NCBI GenBank assembly: GCA_016185125.1
Contig: JACPOC010000052.1
Span: forward strand, 41,872-105,871
Source: Bacteroidota bacterium
Lineage (GTDB): Bacteria; Bacteroidota; Bacteroidia; B-17B0; Aurantibacillaceae
Length of the DNA stretch: 64,000 nt
Reading direction: 5' to 3'
In this document: one piece after another, positions 9,270 through 18,878 of the stretch
How the letters are laid out: every line of letters begins with the position of its first letter
How positions within the stretch are numbered: the first letter of the stretch is position 1
The notes under the pieces: generated by a model
Told to the model about the DNA's origin: nothing
Database searches by the model: none
Seen by the model: the letters and a program-made list of their open reading frames with translations, nothing else
Made by a program: the position numbers and the translations under genes

Positions 9270-9464
9270 TTAATCCAAAGCGCCAATTTGCATTTTTTGC
9301 TTATAAACCGCTTTAATTTTAGTTTCGCGAATGCGTATAGAAGGCTTTGTGAACTTTTGGCGCTCGCGAAGTTGTTTTACAACACCGGTTTTTTCAAATT
9401 TTTTCTTGTACTTTTTAAGCGCTTTCTCAATGGTGTCGCCTTCTTTGATTTGAACTATTAACAT
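9270..9464 (-). CDS. rpsU: 30S ribosomal protein bS21
   Basis: A 64-aa protein starting MLIVQIKEGDTIEKALKKYK; the ORF track adds 26 spurious residues upstream. The basic middle (KKKFEKTGVVKQLRERQKF) and KPSIRIRETK are typical of bS21. It is first in rpsU-xerC-hpf, 83 bp before xerC. In Flavobacterium ribosomes bS21 is part of the pocket that hides the 16S anti-Shine-Dalgarno tail. Its leader here is A-rich (acacaaaaacaaaac before ATG) with no SD, whereas hpf in the same cluster has a perfect one. Confidence 0.95.
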   Translation of the reverse strand: MLIVQIKEGDTIEKALKKYKKKFEKTGVVKQLRERQKFTKPSIRIRETKIKAVYKQKMQIGALD

Positions 9465-9578
9465 GTTTTGTTTTTGTGTTTTTAAAATTCGAGGCGCAAA
9501 TATACATATATTATTCTTAAATAACCAAAAAATGGGGGTCAAAAAGCCGAAAAATCCCTGTATTGTTTACCTTTAGGC

Positions 9579-10604
9579 ATGATAAAACCAAAAAGCACGC
9601 TCATGCGCAAAGATACCTTTCCTAAATTTAAGGCTTTATTAAAAAAATCCCAAAATGTGGTAATTGTGACTCATTGGAGTCCTGATGGGGACGCCATGGG
9701 AAGCAGCCTTGGTCTTTATCATTACTTAAAATCGCTCAAAAAAACGGTTACAGTGGTTGTTCCTAACGACTACCCTGATTTTTTGGAGTGGCTTCCCGGA
9801 AATAAACACGTTTTAGTTTTCGAAAAAGATTCTGCAAAAGTTAACAAATTGTTAGCAAAAGCCCACATTATTTTTACCCTTGATTTTAATACATTAAAAC
9901 GAATTGAAAAATTAGGAATTGAAATTGAAAAAGCTGTGGCGCCAAAAATTATCATCGACCATCACCAGCAACCCGATAATTATGCCTCGCTTTATTTTCA
10001 CGATGTAAATGCCTGCAGTACGTGTGAATTAATATATGATTTTATTGAAGGCTTAGGCGGAAAAAAACTAATTGATAAAAAAATTGCAAGTTGTTTATAT
10101 GTGGGAATAATGACCGACACTGGTTCTTTCCGTTACCCGAGCGTAAATTCAAAAACACATTTAATAATTTCTGAACTTTTAAAAACGGGAATTATGCCAA
10201 GTGATATCCACTCCGCTATTTACGATACTTACAGCGAATCAAGAATGCGTTTACTCGGCTACGCTTTAAGTAAAAAAATGACAATAATTGAAGGTTTGCC
10301 CGTAGCTTTTATTTCATTTACAGAAGCCGAATTAAAAGAATTTGGTTATAAAAAAGGAGATACGGAAGGAATAGTGAATTATCCCTTTGCTATTAAAGGA
10401 ATAAAAGTTTGCGCTCTCTTTAACGAAGGCGAAGGAGGAATTAAATTATCATTTAGAAGTAAAGGAAATATTGACGTAAATACTTTTGCGAGAAATTATT
10501 TTAACGGAGGAGGGCACATTAACGCTGCCGGAGGAAAAACCTACGATAGTCTTGAAAAAACGGTAGAAAAATTTGTTTCTTTGGCTCATGAACTGGTAAA
10601 ATAA
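9579..10604 (+). CDS. nrnA: DHH-family nanoRNase / pAp phosphatase NrnA
   Basis: A DHH-DHHA1 phosphoesterase that degrades 2-5 nt RNAs and converts pAp to AMP. Motifs: VTHWSPDGDAMGSSL (motif I), LDFN (motif II), IIIDHHQQPDN (DHH motif), TDTGSFRYPS (motif IV) and the DHHA1 GGGHINAAGG near the C-terminus. At 341 aa it has the normal length. A TACCTTTA box (9568-9575) lies only 3 bp before the first ATG, so the second Met (9603, MRKDTFPKF) may be the true start. Its TAA overlaps the next ATG by one base. Confidence 0.9.
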   Translation: MIKPKSTLMRKDTFPKFKALLKKSQNVVIVTHWSPDGDAMGSSLGLYHYLKSLKKTVTVVVPNDYPDFLEWLPGNKHVLVFEKDSAKVNKLLAKAHIIFTLDFNTLKRIEKLGIEIEKAVAPKIIIDHHQQPDNYASLYFHDVNACSTCELIYDFIEGLGGKKLIDKKIASCLYVGIMTDTGSFRYPSVNSKTHLIISELLKTGIMPSDIHSAIYDTYSESRMRLLGYALSKKMTIIEGLPVAFISFTEAELKEFGYKKGDTEGIVNYPFAIKGIKVCALFNEGEGGIKLSFRSKGNIDVNTFARNYFNGGGHINAAGGKTYDSLEKTVEKFVSLAHELVK

Positions 10605-11113
10605 TGTTAAGAATATTTTCAAAATATTTTGCAAAAACGGCAGTTGAAAAAAACAGTTTTAACCGACAAAAACAATTTTTAAACTGGGATAAAATTGAAA
10701 AAATTGCCTTGATTCTTGATAACTCAGCCCCTATCAACAAAAATGAAATTGATAAATTTATTGACCAAACTAATAAATATGCCGATGTTTATTTTCTGGA
10801 ACTGAATTTAAAAAAATCTACATTCGGCGACTGGATCTGTTTCACAAAAAAAGATGCTGATTTTTTAAACCTGCCAAAATCTCACGTAGAATCCTCAATA
10901 AAAAACAAACAATATCAATTGGTTATAAATGTTACAGAAAAGTATTCTGATTTTGCAGCTGTCATCACTTCACAAATGCACCCTTCGTTTTCCTGTGGCA
11001 ATAATAATTTATATGGAGAAGCAGACCTGGTGATTGAAAATAAAAACTCACTTAATATCATAAACTATTTAAAAGAAGTTCAAAAGTATCTCCAAATGAT
11101 TAAAACAAAGTAA
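10604..11113 (+). CDS. DUF6913-like hypothetical protein
   Basis: A 169-aa soluble protein with FNRQKQFLNWDKIEKIALIL at the N-terminus and SQMHPSFSCGNNNLYGEADL towards the C-terminus, matching my memory of DUF6913 of Bacteroidota, usually found near dapB/lepB. Function unknown. It overlaps nrnA by TAATG (1 bp), so the two are co-translated, and it sits directly upstream of the signal peptidase genes. The family assignment is from recall of sequence pattern and gene order, not from a search. Confidence 0.65.
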   Translation: MLRIFSKYFAKTAVEKNSFNRQKQFLNWDKIEKIALILDNSAPINKNEIDKFIDQTNKYADVYFLELNLKKSTFGDWICFTKKDADFLNLPKSHVESSIKNKQYQLVINVTEKYSDFAAVITSQMHPSFSCGNNNLYGEADLVIENKNSLNIINYLKEVQKYLQMIKTK

Positions 11114-11208
11114 TTATTTAGCGGGTTCGGCTTTGCTTGATTAGCTAAAAAAGCACAAATCCAACAGCGCATCTTTTTATTTTTTATTATCTTCAACCAA
11201 TTATTTTT

Positions 11209-13020
11209 ATGGGAAATTATATTTTTTTAGGCTTGGTAATTGCCTCCTTTTTCGGACTTAGTAAACTATTTGCTAAAGCGGGGATTGAAAGCTGGAAAGG
11301 CTGGGTGCCATTTTACAACTTCTATTGCCTTTCCAAATTATTAAATAAACCCTGGTGGTGGTGCTTAATAATGGCCGTGCCCGGGGTTAATATTTTAATG
11401 TACGGAGTTTACGGTTTTAATGTAGCAAGGGCATTTAACAAACCTTCCAACTCCGATCTTTTATTTGCATCATTGCTTCCGTATATTTTCTTTGTAAAAA
11501 TTGGATTAGACCCTACGGCAAAATTTGTTGGTCTTGAAAGATATAAAATTGAACCTATTAAATTTATTAAAAACTGGGCCGACCCCATCATTTTTGCAGT
11601 AATAGCCGCAAGTATTATTCGAGGTTATTTTATCGAAGCCTTTACCATTCCCACATCTTCACTCGAAAAAAGTTTAATGGTGGGCGATTTCTTATTCGTA
11701 AATAAATTTGCTTACGGCCCAAAAATTCCTCAAACACCATTATCGTTTCCTTTTGCGCATCACACGCTTCCATTAAGCGAAACAAAAAAATCGTATTTAG
11801 AATGGATAAAGCTTCCCTACTTCCGGTTGCCGGGCTTTGGCACAGTAAAAAATAATCAAATTGTTGTATTCAATTATCCCGATGGAGATACGGTTTTACA
11901 AAGCGAACAAAACATGAGTTATTACGCACTGAAGCGCTACTTTGCTCAGATTCTTGAAAATGAAGATTTACGCTCAGGACAAAAACTACAAACCAAATCA
12001 TATTACGCTGCCAAAACAAACGAATTAATCAATAATGAAGATGCCGTTAATCTTATAAACGGAAAACGAATGGGCAAAATTATAGCTCGTCCGGTTGATA
12101 AACGTGAGCATTACGTAAAACGTTGCGTAGGTATTGCCGGAGATAATTTTCAAATTAAGGATGGCGAAATTTACATTAATGATAAAAAACAAGAAATGCC
12201 TGCCAACGCGCAACATAATTATTACGTAAAGTGTAAAAGCAGAGTGTTCGGCGAAGAAATAAACCTGCCTAATGGCCAGCCTTCTCTCAGCAATCTTACT
12301 GCATTAGATTCTTTAGATATTTATGTAACGGAAGTTGGCATTGCGGCCATAGCAAAAGATACAGTGGTGTACCGTTTAAATATGCCGGCACATGTGGCAG
12401 CAAGGGTTAAAAATATGGCGGATGTAATTTCAATTGAAAGAAAAATTGATAAAAAAAACGATATTGATAATTCAGTTTTTCCTCACAATGCATCGTATGC
12501 ATGGAACAATGATAATTTTGGTCCGCTGCAAATACCAAGAGAAGGTTTAACCCTTCCTATTGATACGCATAATGTTTGTTTGTATGAAAAGATAATGAAC
12601 ACTTACGATGACGGAATTCATCAGGTAACAAAACAAGGCTCACAGGTTTTATTCGACGGCAAACCCATTACAAGCTATACCTTTAAACAAAATTATTATT
12701 TTATGATGGGCGATAACCGTCATAATAGCGCGGATAGCCGCAGCTGGGGCTTTGTTCCTTTCGATCATATTGTAGGTTCTCCGTTTTTTGTATGGTTTAG
12801 TATGAAGTATTCCGAAAATAATCCTGTAAGCGGAAAGTCGGCAGTTAAATCTTTGACTAAAAACAGCAAAGAAGGAAAATTCAGATGGGAACGTTTTTTA
12901 TGTTATGTAAAAGATGGTAATTTACATTCAGTTAAAATTCCATTTATTTTAATTGTACTTGCAATCTGGGGCTTCAATAAATGGAATCACCGACGCAAAT
13001 TAAAAGCTGGAAAAATTTAA
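11209..13020 (+). CDS. lepB: Signal peptidase I (active), with N-terminal membrane domain
   Basis: A 603-aa signal peptidase, long for the family. The first 110 residues form a DUF5684-like membrane domain ([20 protein letters not shown] with several hydrophobic segments). The peptidase follows: [20 protein letters not shown] with the nucleophile Ser in the position of E. coli Ser90, [12 protein letters not shown] with the general-base Lys, and [16 protein letters not shown] (box E). A large insert separates the boxes, as in other Bacteroidota LepB. A final hydrophobic segment ([11 protein letters not shown]) lies near the C-terminus. It is followed by a degenerate paralog and WbqC. Confidence 0.93.
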   Translation: MGNYIFLGLVIASFFGLSKLFAKAGIESWKGWVPFYNFYCLSKLLNKPWWWCLIMAVPGVNILMYGVYGFNVARAFNKPSNSDLLFASLLPYIFFVKIGLDPTAKFVGLERYKIEPIKFIKNWADPIIFAVIAASIIRGYFIEAFTIPTSSLEKSLMVGDFLFVNKFAYGPKIPQTPLSFPFAHHTLPLSETKKSYLEWIKLPYFRLPGFGTVKNNQIVVFNYPDGDTVLQSEQNMSYYALKRYFAQILENEDLRSGQKLQTKSYYAAKTNELINNEDAVNLINGKRMGKIIARPVDKREHYVKRCVGIAGDNFQIKDGEIYINDKKQEMPANAQHNYYVKCKSRVFGEEINLPNGQPSLSNLTALDSLDIYVTEVGIAAIAKDTVVYRLNMPAHVAARVKNMADVISIERKIDKKNDIDNSVFPHNASYAWNNDNFGPLQIPREGLTLPIDTHNVCLYEKIMNTYDDGIHQVTKQGSQVLFDGKPITSYTFKQNYYFMMGDNRHNSADSRSWGFVPFDHIVGSPFFVWFSMKYSENNPVSGKSAVKSLTKNSKEGKFRWERFLCYVKDGNLHSVKIPFILIVLAIWGFNKWNHRRKLKAGKI

Positions 13021-13030
13021 AAAATATTAC
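12981..13030 (+). other. Candidate -1 slippery region at the start of the second lepB
   Basis: ATG 12981 opens a frame [14 protein letters not shown] that leads into A AAT TTA AAA AAT; the tract contains A AAT TTA and T TTA AAA in register. A -1 shift there joins it to [16 protein letters not shown], the in-frame N-terminal extension of the second signal peptidase. It could be real frameshifting, a decayed start, or an indel in an A-run. Confidence 0.35.
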
Positions 13031-13075
13031 ACACCTATTCGTCATGCAAAATGGTTTGCCAGCGGCGCTGTTGCC

Positions 13076-13891
13076 TTGCTTATTTTTATTTTGCTCCGGG
13101 TTTTTGTATTTGACATTGTAAAAATAAACTCGCAAGACATGTTATCCACCTACGGAGTGGGTTCAACGTTTCTTATAAAAAAATTGGCGAACCATTATCA
13201 AACTAATGATTTTGTTTACTACACGTTCCCTTCAATAGATTCAACAATAAATGGCACCCGTTGCTTACAGCGGATAATAGGACTTCCGGGAGATACCATT
13301 GAAATAAAACAAAAACTTTTGTACATAAATAATTTTTTAATTACGGATATGCCGGATCTTAAACATAATTATTTTATTAAAAGTAAAATTAAACTGGATA
13401 CAGTTTTTAAAACGCGCTATAATTTGATTGAAGGCGGGCAAATATCTGAAAACCTTGATTATAGTTTTTCATTAACTGCTTTGGAAGCGGATGTCCTTAA
13501 AAAAGATTCGTTAATAGTAAAGGTAACTATGAAAACAGAGTTAAAAGATGCATTTGACGAAACACTGTTCCCTTATTCGCATCATTTTAACTGGAACATG
13601 GATAACTATGGCAAACTCTATATCCCGAAAAGAAATGACACACTTACATTAGATTCAATCAATATTTATTTATACGCAAACCTTATCATTACCTACGAAG
13701 GCAATGATTTAAAAATAAAAAACGACAGTATTTTTATCAATCAACAATATTCAAAGAAGTACGCCGTTCAAAAAAATTATTATTTCGTTATGGGAGATAA
13801 TAGGGATAACTCCAATGATTCACGCATGTGCGGCTTTATACCTGAAGAGTATATTAAAGGCAAAGTGATATCTGTTTTAAGAAAAAAGTAA
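13076..13891 (+). CDS. Signal peptidase I paralog lacking both catalytic residues
   Basis: A clear S26 signal peptidase homolog: transmembrane [15 protein letters not shown], the box-B region [20 protein letters not shown], box [10 protein letters not shown] and box [18 protein letters not shown]. Gapless alignment with E. coli LepB (IPSGSMMPTLLIGDFILVEK and KRAVGLPGD) puts Asp at the nucleophile Ser90 and Gln at the general base Lys145, so it should be inactive. The TTG start of the ORF track falls inside the membrane segment; coding clearly extends upstream ([14 protein letters not shown]) to a stop at 13001 without an ATG in that frame. It ends 1 bp before WbqC, suggesting one operon. Confidence 0.85.
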   Translation: MLIFILLRVFVFDIVKINSQDMLSTYGVGSTFLIKKLANHYQTNDFVYYTFPSIDSTINGTRCLQRIIGLPGDTIEIKQKLLYINNFLITDMPDLKHNYFIKSKIKLDTVFKTRYNLIEGGQISENLDYSFSLTALEADVLKKDSLIVKVTMKTELKDAFDETLFPYSHHFNWNMDNYGKLYIPKRNDTLTLDSINIYLYANLIITYEGNDLKIKNDSIFINQQYSKKYAVQKNYYFVMGDNRDNSNDSRMCGFIPEEYIKGKVISVLRKK

Positions 13892-13892
13892 A

Positions 13893-14528
13893 ATGAACGT
13901 TCTGCTCAGCACCGCTTATTGGCCCAACTTATATTATTTCTATTACATATTTAATGCAGATACTATAACTATAGAGCAGCAGGATCACTACATAAAACAA
14001 AGTTATAGAAACAGAACGCGCATTTTAACCGCTAACGGCAGCTTAGATTTAACAATTCCCATAAAAAAAACCGCGCATAAAGAATTAGTTTCAGAGCTTC
14101 AAATTTCATACAGCGATCAATGGCAAACCAAACACTGGCGCGCAATTACCAGTGCCTACAAAAATTCCCCTTACTTCGATTTTTTTGAGGATGATATTAA
14201 AAAAATGTATACAACTGATTATGAATATTTAATCGACTACAATCTTGAACAGTTAAAAATAATATTCGGACTTTTAAGAATTAAAAAAGAAATAATTCTT
14301 AGTACAGAGTATATAAAAGAACCTGAAAATACGATTGATCTTAGAGAACACATTCATCCAAAAAAAACATTTTCGAAAGATGGCCCTGATAACTTTTTAC
14401 TGAAATCTTATTATCAAACGTTCGAGAGCAAATTCGGATTCACTCCCAACCTCAGCATACTTGATCTTGTTTTAAATAAAGGTCTTGATACCTTACATTA
14501 TTTCCCTAAAGAAACTTTAACGTTATAA
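13893..14528 (+). CDS. WbqC family protein
   Basis: A 211-aa WbqC-like protein: LLSTAYWPNLYYFYYIFNAD near the start, RNRTRILTANGSLDLTIPIK, then YSDQWQTKHWRAITSAYKNSPYF, all family hallmarks. WbqC-type proteins are linked to surface polysaccharide or sugar-nucleotide chemistry in some bacteria, but the Bacteroidota version next to lepB has no proven role. It begins one base after the stop of the degenerate LepB and its 3' end overlaps the convergent lectin-like gene by 31 bp. Confidence 0.88.
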   Translation: MNVLLSTAYWPNLYYFYYIFNADTITIEQQDHYIKQSYRNRTRILTANGSLDLTIPIKKTAHKELVSELQISYSDQWQTKHWRAITSAYKNSPYFDFFEDDIKKMYTTDYEYLIDYNLEQLKIIFGLLRIKKEIILSTEYIKEPENTIDLREHIHPKKTFSKDGPDNFLLKSYYQTFESKFGFTPNLSILDLVLNKGLDTLHYFPKETLTL

Positions 14529-15532
14529 GCCCCTTTATTACCGGAATTAAACACCGTTTCGTAAATAGATATCATGATCATGCCCGAGGTTTTTGCAGTA
14601 CCACTGAATTTTGCCCCGGCCTTTAAATTTTCGGTAGAAGCTTCTCCAATTTTATAAACTAACTGACCATAAGTGGGATATCCACCTGAAGAATATTCGC
14701 CTACTTCTCCACCTGAACTATACGGTTTTGTAAATTCGGCAGCTCCTTCTGCCTTGCTGCTTCCATCGGGTTTATATTTAGAGTTGCTTAAACTTGCAAG
14801 AGTTACCTCGCCATTGGCAGTGATGTTGAATCGCTGCCCTGCTTTTACGGTAACACCTGTTTTAAGCCAACCGCCATTCGTATTTCCGGAAATATGTTTG
14901 GAGGCCGGCACTTTAAAAGAAAACTCACCTTTTCCGGGCTCCACGGCAACAGAAATATCAACACTTTTAATCTTTTCTTTAGGCACAGATAGGTTTCCGT
15001 ATTCTGTTTTTATATCCATCTTGGCAAAATTATAGGTGCCGCCCATTGTATAATTATTATCCATGGTTAAAATATCTTCAATAGGAGCATCGTAATTTAA
15101 ATTACCTGAAGCTTTAATTTCTGACAAAGCATTATCAATGGTAAATTCTCCTGAGTAAGTTGACTCCTCTGAAATATTTTTCGGATCATTATAAAATTCA
15201 TTAATTGCCGGGATAGCTTTAATGCCAAGTTTAACAAGATCGTTATAAGCGCTTTTACGAGTATCTTCATTATTACTGGTTGAAAGTATCTTCAAATGAG
15301 TTTTAGCTTTTTCATTGGTGGTATTATCTTTTCCTAATCCTACTTCAATATGACTGATTTTACCAACAGGTATTATTAATTTGCCGTAAGCGGTAATTAA
15401 TTCTATGTCATTGATGGTAGTGGTGCCTTTAATAATGTTTCCATCTAAAAGATCAAGGCTAACATCGGCCAGCTTTTGTGCAGACATATTAATTACCGAA
15501 AACGCTACCAATGCAAAAATTACTTTCTTCAT
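14498..15532 (-). CDS. Secreted protein with C-terminal PA-IL (LecA)-like domain
   Basis: A signal peptide (MKKVIFALVAFSVINMSAQ) is followed by two copies of a beta-rich segment: ELITAYGKLIIPVGKISHIEV (about residue 45) and DIKTEYGNLSVPKEKIKSVDI (about 170). The last 120 residues, GWLKTGVTVKAGQRFNITAN through YGQLVYKIGE to ISIYETVFNSGNKGAYNVKV, resemble the galactose-binding LecA/PA-IL fold. The calcium and sugar ligands cannot be confirmed by eye. It converges on WbqC with a 31-bp overlap. Likely periplasmic or surface protein; function unknown. Confidence 0.75.
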   Translation of the reverse strand: MKKVIFALVAFSVINMSAQKLADVSLDLLDGNIIKGTTTINDIELITAYGKLIIPVGKISHIEVGLGKDNTTNEKAKTHLKILSTSNNEDTRKSAYNDLVKLGIKAIPAINEFYNDPKNISEESTYSGEFTIDNALSEIKASGNLNYDAPIEDILTMDNNYTMGGTYNFAKMDIKTEYGNLSVPKEKIKSVDISVAVEPGKGEFSFKVPASKHISGNTNGGWLKTGVTVKAGQRFNITANGEVTLASLSNSKYKPDGSSKAEGAAEFTKPYSSGGEVGEYSSGGYPTYGQLVYKIGEASTENLKAGAKFSGTAKTSGMIMISIYETVFNSGNKGAYNVKVSLGK

Positions 15533-15556
15533 GATGTTGAAATTTTATTAAAAAGA

Positions 15557-16462
15557 TTATATCCCCAAAGTTCCGCTCAACATAGTAACATCAGTAGTAG
15601 AAGTAGAATCTATTGGTTTAATGGCTATAACCGGAACCTTGCTCAGGTGAATAACCTGCTGTGCATAAGGTCCCAGAAAAAAACCGCTAAGTTCCGCGTC
15701 CTGATCGGTCATTATTACTAAAAGATCAGCATCAATTTTTTGCGTATAATCAACGGTGGCCGTGGCTCGGTTTTTTACATTATTTAAAACGTCAGAACTA
15801 AAGCTTACACCTTTTTCCTTTGCCAGTTTTTCAATTTGATGAATAATTAATTCTATAGAAGGTTTTTCATGCTCTTCGCCCTGGCTCAATAAAGCAAGTG
15901 CGCAAACCTGAGCATTGAATTTTTTAGCCATCTCTAAAGTATAATTAACTTTTTGACGGGTGTGGGCACTCGTATCAATTGGCAACAAGATTTTATTATA
16001 ACCTTCATGCAGTGCCTCGCTGCTCATAGCCATAGTAGGACAATGAGATTTAGTAAGTACTTTAAGCGCGTTGCTTCCAATTACTAATTCTTCAAGCGGT
16101 GAGTATCCATGCGTTCCCATTACAATTAAGGATGCGTCAATTTCTTTAGCCACATTAACAATTTCATTACTTGGGTTGCCGGTTTTAATTATAAATTCAA
16201 TTTTAACATCATGCTCCAATTTAAACTCTTCCGCCAACTGTGCCAGTTTTTGTTCTGCTTTATTTTCAATATCATTATTGGCTGTAAATTGCATCAACGG
16301 AACGAACATATTTTGCGCCATGTACTGCGCGTTAATTACATGAAGTAAGTACACATCGCCCTTTGACAGCTTGGCAATATAAGCACCGTGCCTGATAGCA
16401 AGTTCGGAAGTTTCACTGAAATCAACAGGAATTAAAATTTTAGAAGAATTAAAATGAATCAT
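15557..16462 (-). CDS. Universal stress protein, tandem UspA domains
   Basis: Two Usp domains in 301 aa. Domain one (1-145) has ILIPVDFSETSELAIRHG and the ATP-loop VMGTHGYSPLEELVIGSNA. Domain two (about 155-285) begins KILLPIDTSAHTRQKVNYTL; its loop is MTDQDAELSGFFLGPYAQQV, where the usual G-2x-G-9x-G pattern is changed, so only the first domain clearly keeps the nucleotide site. A second tandem Usp gene lies at 55.7 kb. The protein is expected to be cytoplasmic and induced under stress or growth arrest. Confidence 0.88.
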   Translation of the reverse strand: MIHFNSSKILIPVDFSETSELAIRHGAYIAKLSKGDVYLLHVINAQYMAQNMFVPLMQFTANNDIENKAEQKLAQLAEEFKLEHDVKIEFIIKTGNPSNEIVNVAKEIDASLIVMGTHGYSPLEELVIGSNALKVLTKSHCPTMAMSSEALHEGYNKILLPIDTSAHTRQKVNYTLEMAKKFNAQVCALALLSQGEEHEKPSIELIIHQIEKLAKEKGVSFSSDVLNNVKNRATATVDYTQKIDADLLVIMTDQDAELSGFFLGPYAQQVIHLSKVPVIAIKPIDSTSTTDVTMLSGTLGI

Positions 16463-16525
16463 ATTTATTGAAGATTAATTATTATTTGAATAATTAAATA
16501 TAATAAAAACTTAAAGACGAAATAA

Positions 16526-18220
16526 TTAAACCGCTAATTTCTTATAGCGAGGGCGTTTAGGTTCAACATTTCCTAAGCGCTTCTTTCTGTTTTCTTCGTA
16601 TTCGCTGTACCCCCCTTCAAAATAAACAACACTGCTGTCGCCTTCAAAAGCCAAAATATGCGTACAAACCCTGTCTAAGAACCACCTGTCGTGACTGATA
16701 ATTACCGCGCAACCGGCAAAGTTTTCCAGACCTTCCTCCAGCGCACGAAGCGTGTTTACATCCAAATCGTTGGTAGGCTCATCGAGTAATAAAACATTCC
16801 CCTCTTCCTTTAAAGCCATAGCAAGATGCAAACGGTTACGCTCTCCACCGGAAAGCACACTCACCTTTTTACCCTGATCGCTGCCTGCAAAATTAAATTT
16901 AGAAATATAAGCACGCGAATTCATTGGCTTTCCTCCCAAAATCAAATTATCCAGGCCACCGCTGATAACATCATACACGGTTTTATTAGCCTCTAATTCT
17001 TTATGATTCTGATCCACATAACTGATCTTAACTGTTGGCCCAACCTTGAACGAACCACTATTTGGATTTTCTTCACCCATAATCATACGAAATAAAGTAG
17101 TTTTACCTGCACCGTTAGGCCCTATAATTCCTACAATTCCTGCAGGCGGTAATTTAAAATTTAAATGCTCGTATAATAACCGATCGCCAAATCCTTTACT
17201 TACCTCAATGGCTTCAATTACTTCAGAACCAAGCCGCGGACCGTTAGGAATAAAAATCTCCAGGTTGTCTTCTTTTGCTTTGGTATCTTCCCCTAACATT
17301 TTTTCGTAATTGCCTAAACGCGCTTTTTGTTTAACCCCACGGCCTTTTACGCCTTGACGCACCCATTGTAATTCGCGCGCTAATATTTTTTGACGTTTAC
17401 TTTCAGTTTTTTCTTCCTGCTTTAAACGCGCGCCTTTTTGCTCGAGCCAGCTGCTGTAATTACCTTTCCAAGGAATGCCTTCGCCCCTGTCTAACTCCAA
17501 AATCCATCCTGCAACATTATCAAGGAAATATCTGTCGTGGGTTACTGCAATAATGGTTCCCTTGTACTGTTGCAAATGTTGTTCCAGCCAATCAACACTT
17601 TCAGCATCCAGGTGATTGGTTGGCTCATCTAATAATAAAATATCCGGCTCTTGTAATAACAAACGGCAAAGAGCAACCCGGCGTCTTTCTCCTCCAGATA
17701 ACACTTTTATGAGAGTATCGCTTTCCGGACAACGCAAGGCATCCATCGAACGCTCCAAACGGTTATCGAGATTCCAAAGATCGTGTTGATCAATCTGCTC
17801 CTGAAGCGCCGCTTGACGATTGATGAGTTTATCCATTTTATCAGGATCGTTCAAAATCTCTTCGTCGCCAAATTTATTATTAACCTCTTCAAATTCGTTT
17901 AAAACATCCATGTGCTTTTGTACCCCTTCGCGCACTACTTCAATCACCGTTTTATTTTCATCCAGTTTTGGCTCTTGCTCCAGCATACCAATGGAATAGC
18001 CGGGCGATTGATGTATTTCCCCAATATAATCTTTATCCATTCCCGCAATTATGCGCAGTAGAGTAGATTTACCGGAACCATTTAAACCTAAAACGCCTAT
18101 TTTGGCGCCGTAATAAAATGAAATATAAATATCCTTAAGTACCTGCTTTTGAGGCGGATGAATTTTTGAAACGTTAACCATACTGAATATGATTTGGCGT
18201 CCTTCGGGTGTGGTAGACAT
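16526..18220 (-). CDS. ettA: Energy-dependent translational throttle protein EttA (ABC-F)
   Basis: A 564-aa ABC-F protein, essentially the length of E. coli EttA (555). First domain: VLGLNGSGKSTLLRI Walker A, SGGERRRVALCRLL signature, LLLDEPTNHLDAESV Walker B. An arm and linker follow (ELQWVRQGVKGRGVKQKARL), then second domain GIIGPNGAGKTTLF, LSGGERNRLHLA and DEPTNDLD. EttA binds the ribosomal E site and gates entry into elongation according to ATP/ADP. Monocistronic by spacing. Confidence 0.95.
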   Translation of the reverse strand: MSTTPEGRQIIFSMVNVSKIHPPQKQVLKDIYISFYYGAKIGVLGLNGSGKSTLLRIIAGMDKDYIGEIHQSPGYSIGMLEQEPKLDENKTVIEVVREGVQKHMDVLNEFEEVNNKFGDEEILNDPDKMDKLINRQAALQEQIDQHDLWNLDNRLERSMDALRCPESDTLIKVLSGGERRRVALCRLLLQEPDILLLDEPTNHLDAESVDWLEQHLQQYKGTIIAVTHDRYFLDNVAGWILELDRGEGIPWKGNYSSWLEQKGARLKQEEKTESKRQKILARELQWVRQGVKGRGVKQKARLGNYEKMLGEDTKAKEDNLEIFIPNGPRLGSEVIEAIEVSKGFGDRLLYEHLNFKLPPAGIVGIIGPNGAGKTTLFRMIMGEENPNSGSFKVGPTVKISYVDQNHKELEANKTVYDVISGGLDNLILGGKPMNSRAYISKFNFAGSDQGKKVSVLSGGERNRLHLAMALKEEGNVLLLDEPTNDLDVNTLRALEEGLENFAGCAVIISHDRWFLDRVCTHILAFEGDSSVVYFEGGYSEYEENRKKRLGNVEPKRPRYKKLAV

Positions 18221-18356
18221 GATTTTAAATTTAAGGTAACGAAGTTAACGAATGTTTAAAGAAATAAAAAACTTTAAGCTTAAATCCAATTTTATGACTT
18301 AAGAAATCCTTGCCACTATGCTTCATCAACGCGGGAAATTACGCGAAAGAAGGAAT

Positions 18357-18677
18357 TTAATCTTTTTTCCAAAGCGAGAAATACAATTTGATATCGCGGT
18401 AACAAATAAGTTTTATTTTTTCCACTTCAAAGTTTTCACTCCGGAATAAACCTTTCGAGTTAAGATTATCTTCCTTAATACCTGAGCCGTTCAAGCTAAG
18501 CTGAAACAGCTTTCCCTTCCCATCGACTGCTTCCATAAAAAGCGTAATTTTTTCAGAAAAAGATTCGTACTCTATTTTATAATAGAGATTGTTAATATTA
18601 ATTTTGGATGGAAGTACAAGTGTAACATCATCCTTATCGGTTAAATCAATAATTATTCTGTTGAAAATAGTATACAC
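18357..18677 (-). CDS. Hypothetical protein, 106 aa
   Basis: GTG start, tightly bounded by an upstream in-frame stop at 18681-18683. The product is a mixed alpha/beta soluble protein (RIIIDLTDKDDVTLVLPSKI, YYKIEYESFSEKITLFMEAV) without recognised domain. It is separated from ettA by 136 bp. Composition is similar to neighbours and there is no competing frame, so I accept it as a probable gene. Confidence 0.5.
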   Translation of the reverse strand: MYTIFNRIIIDLTDKDDVTLVLPSKININNLYYKIEYESFSEKITLFMEAVDGKGKLFQLSLNGSGIKEDNLNSKGLFRSENFEVEKIKLICYRDIKLYFSLWKKD

Positions 18678-18878
18678 ACTTTAAAATAAGCAAAAAAAGT
18701 ACCAGTTTTAGTCATGAAGTATTCCGCCGATATTTTACCAAACTATTTACCAAGCTGAGAAAGTGGTAGAAATTATGGGATAAATTGTAGAAAATCTTTC
18801 CCTTCAATGAGTTAACTCTACAAAAAGTAACCCGAGGGGTTAGGAACTAAAAGGGATAAATAAATTCCTGCCCCTTAG

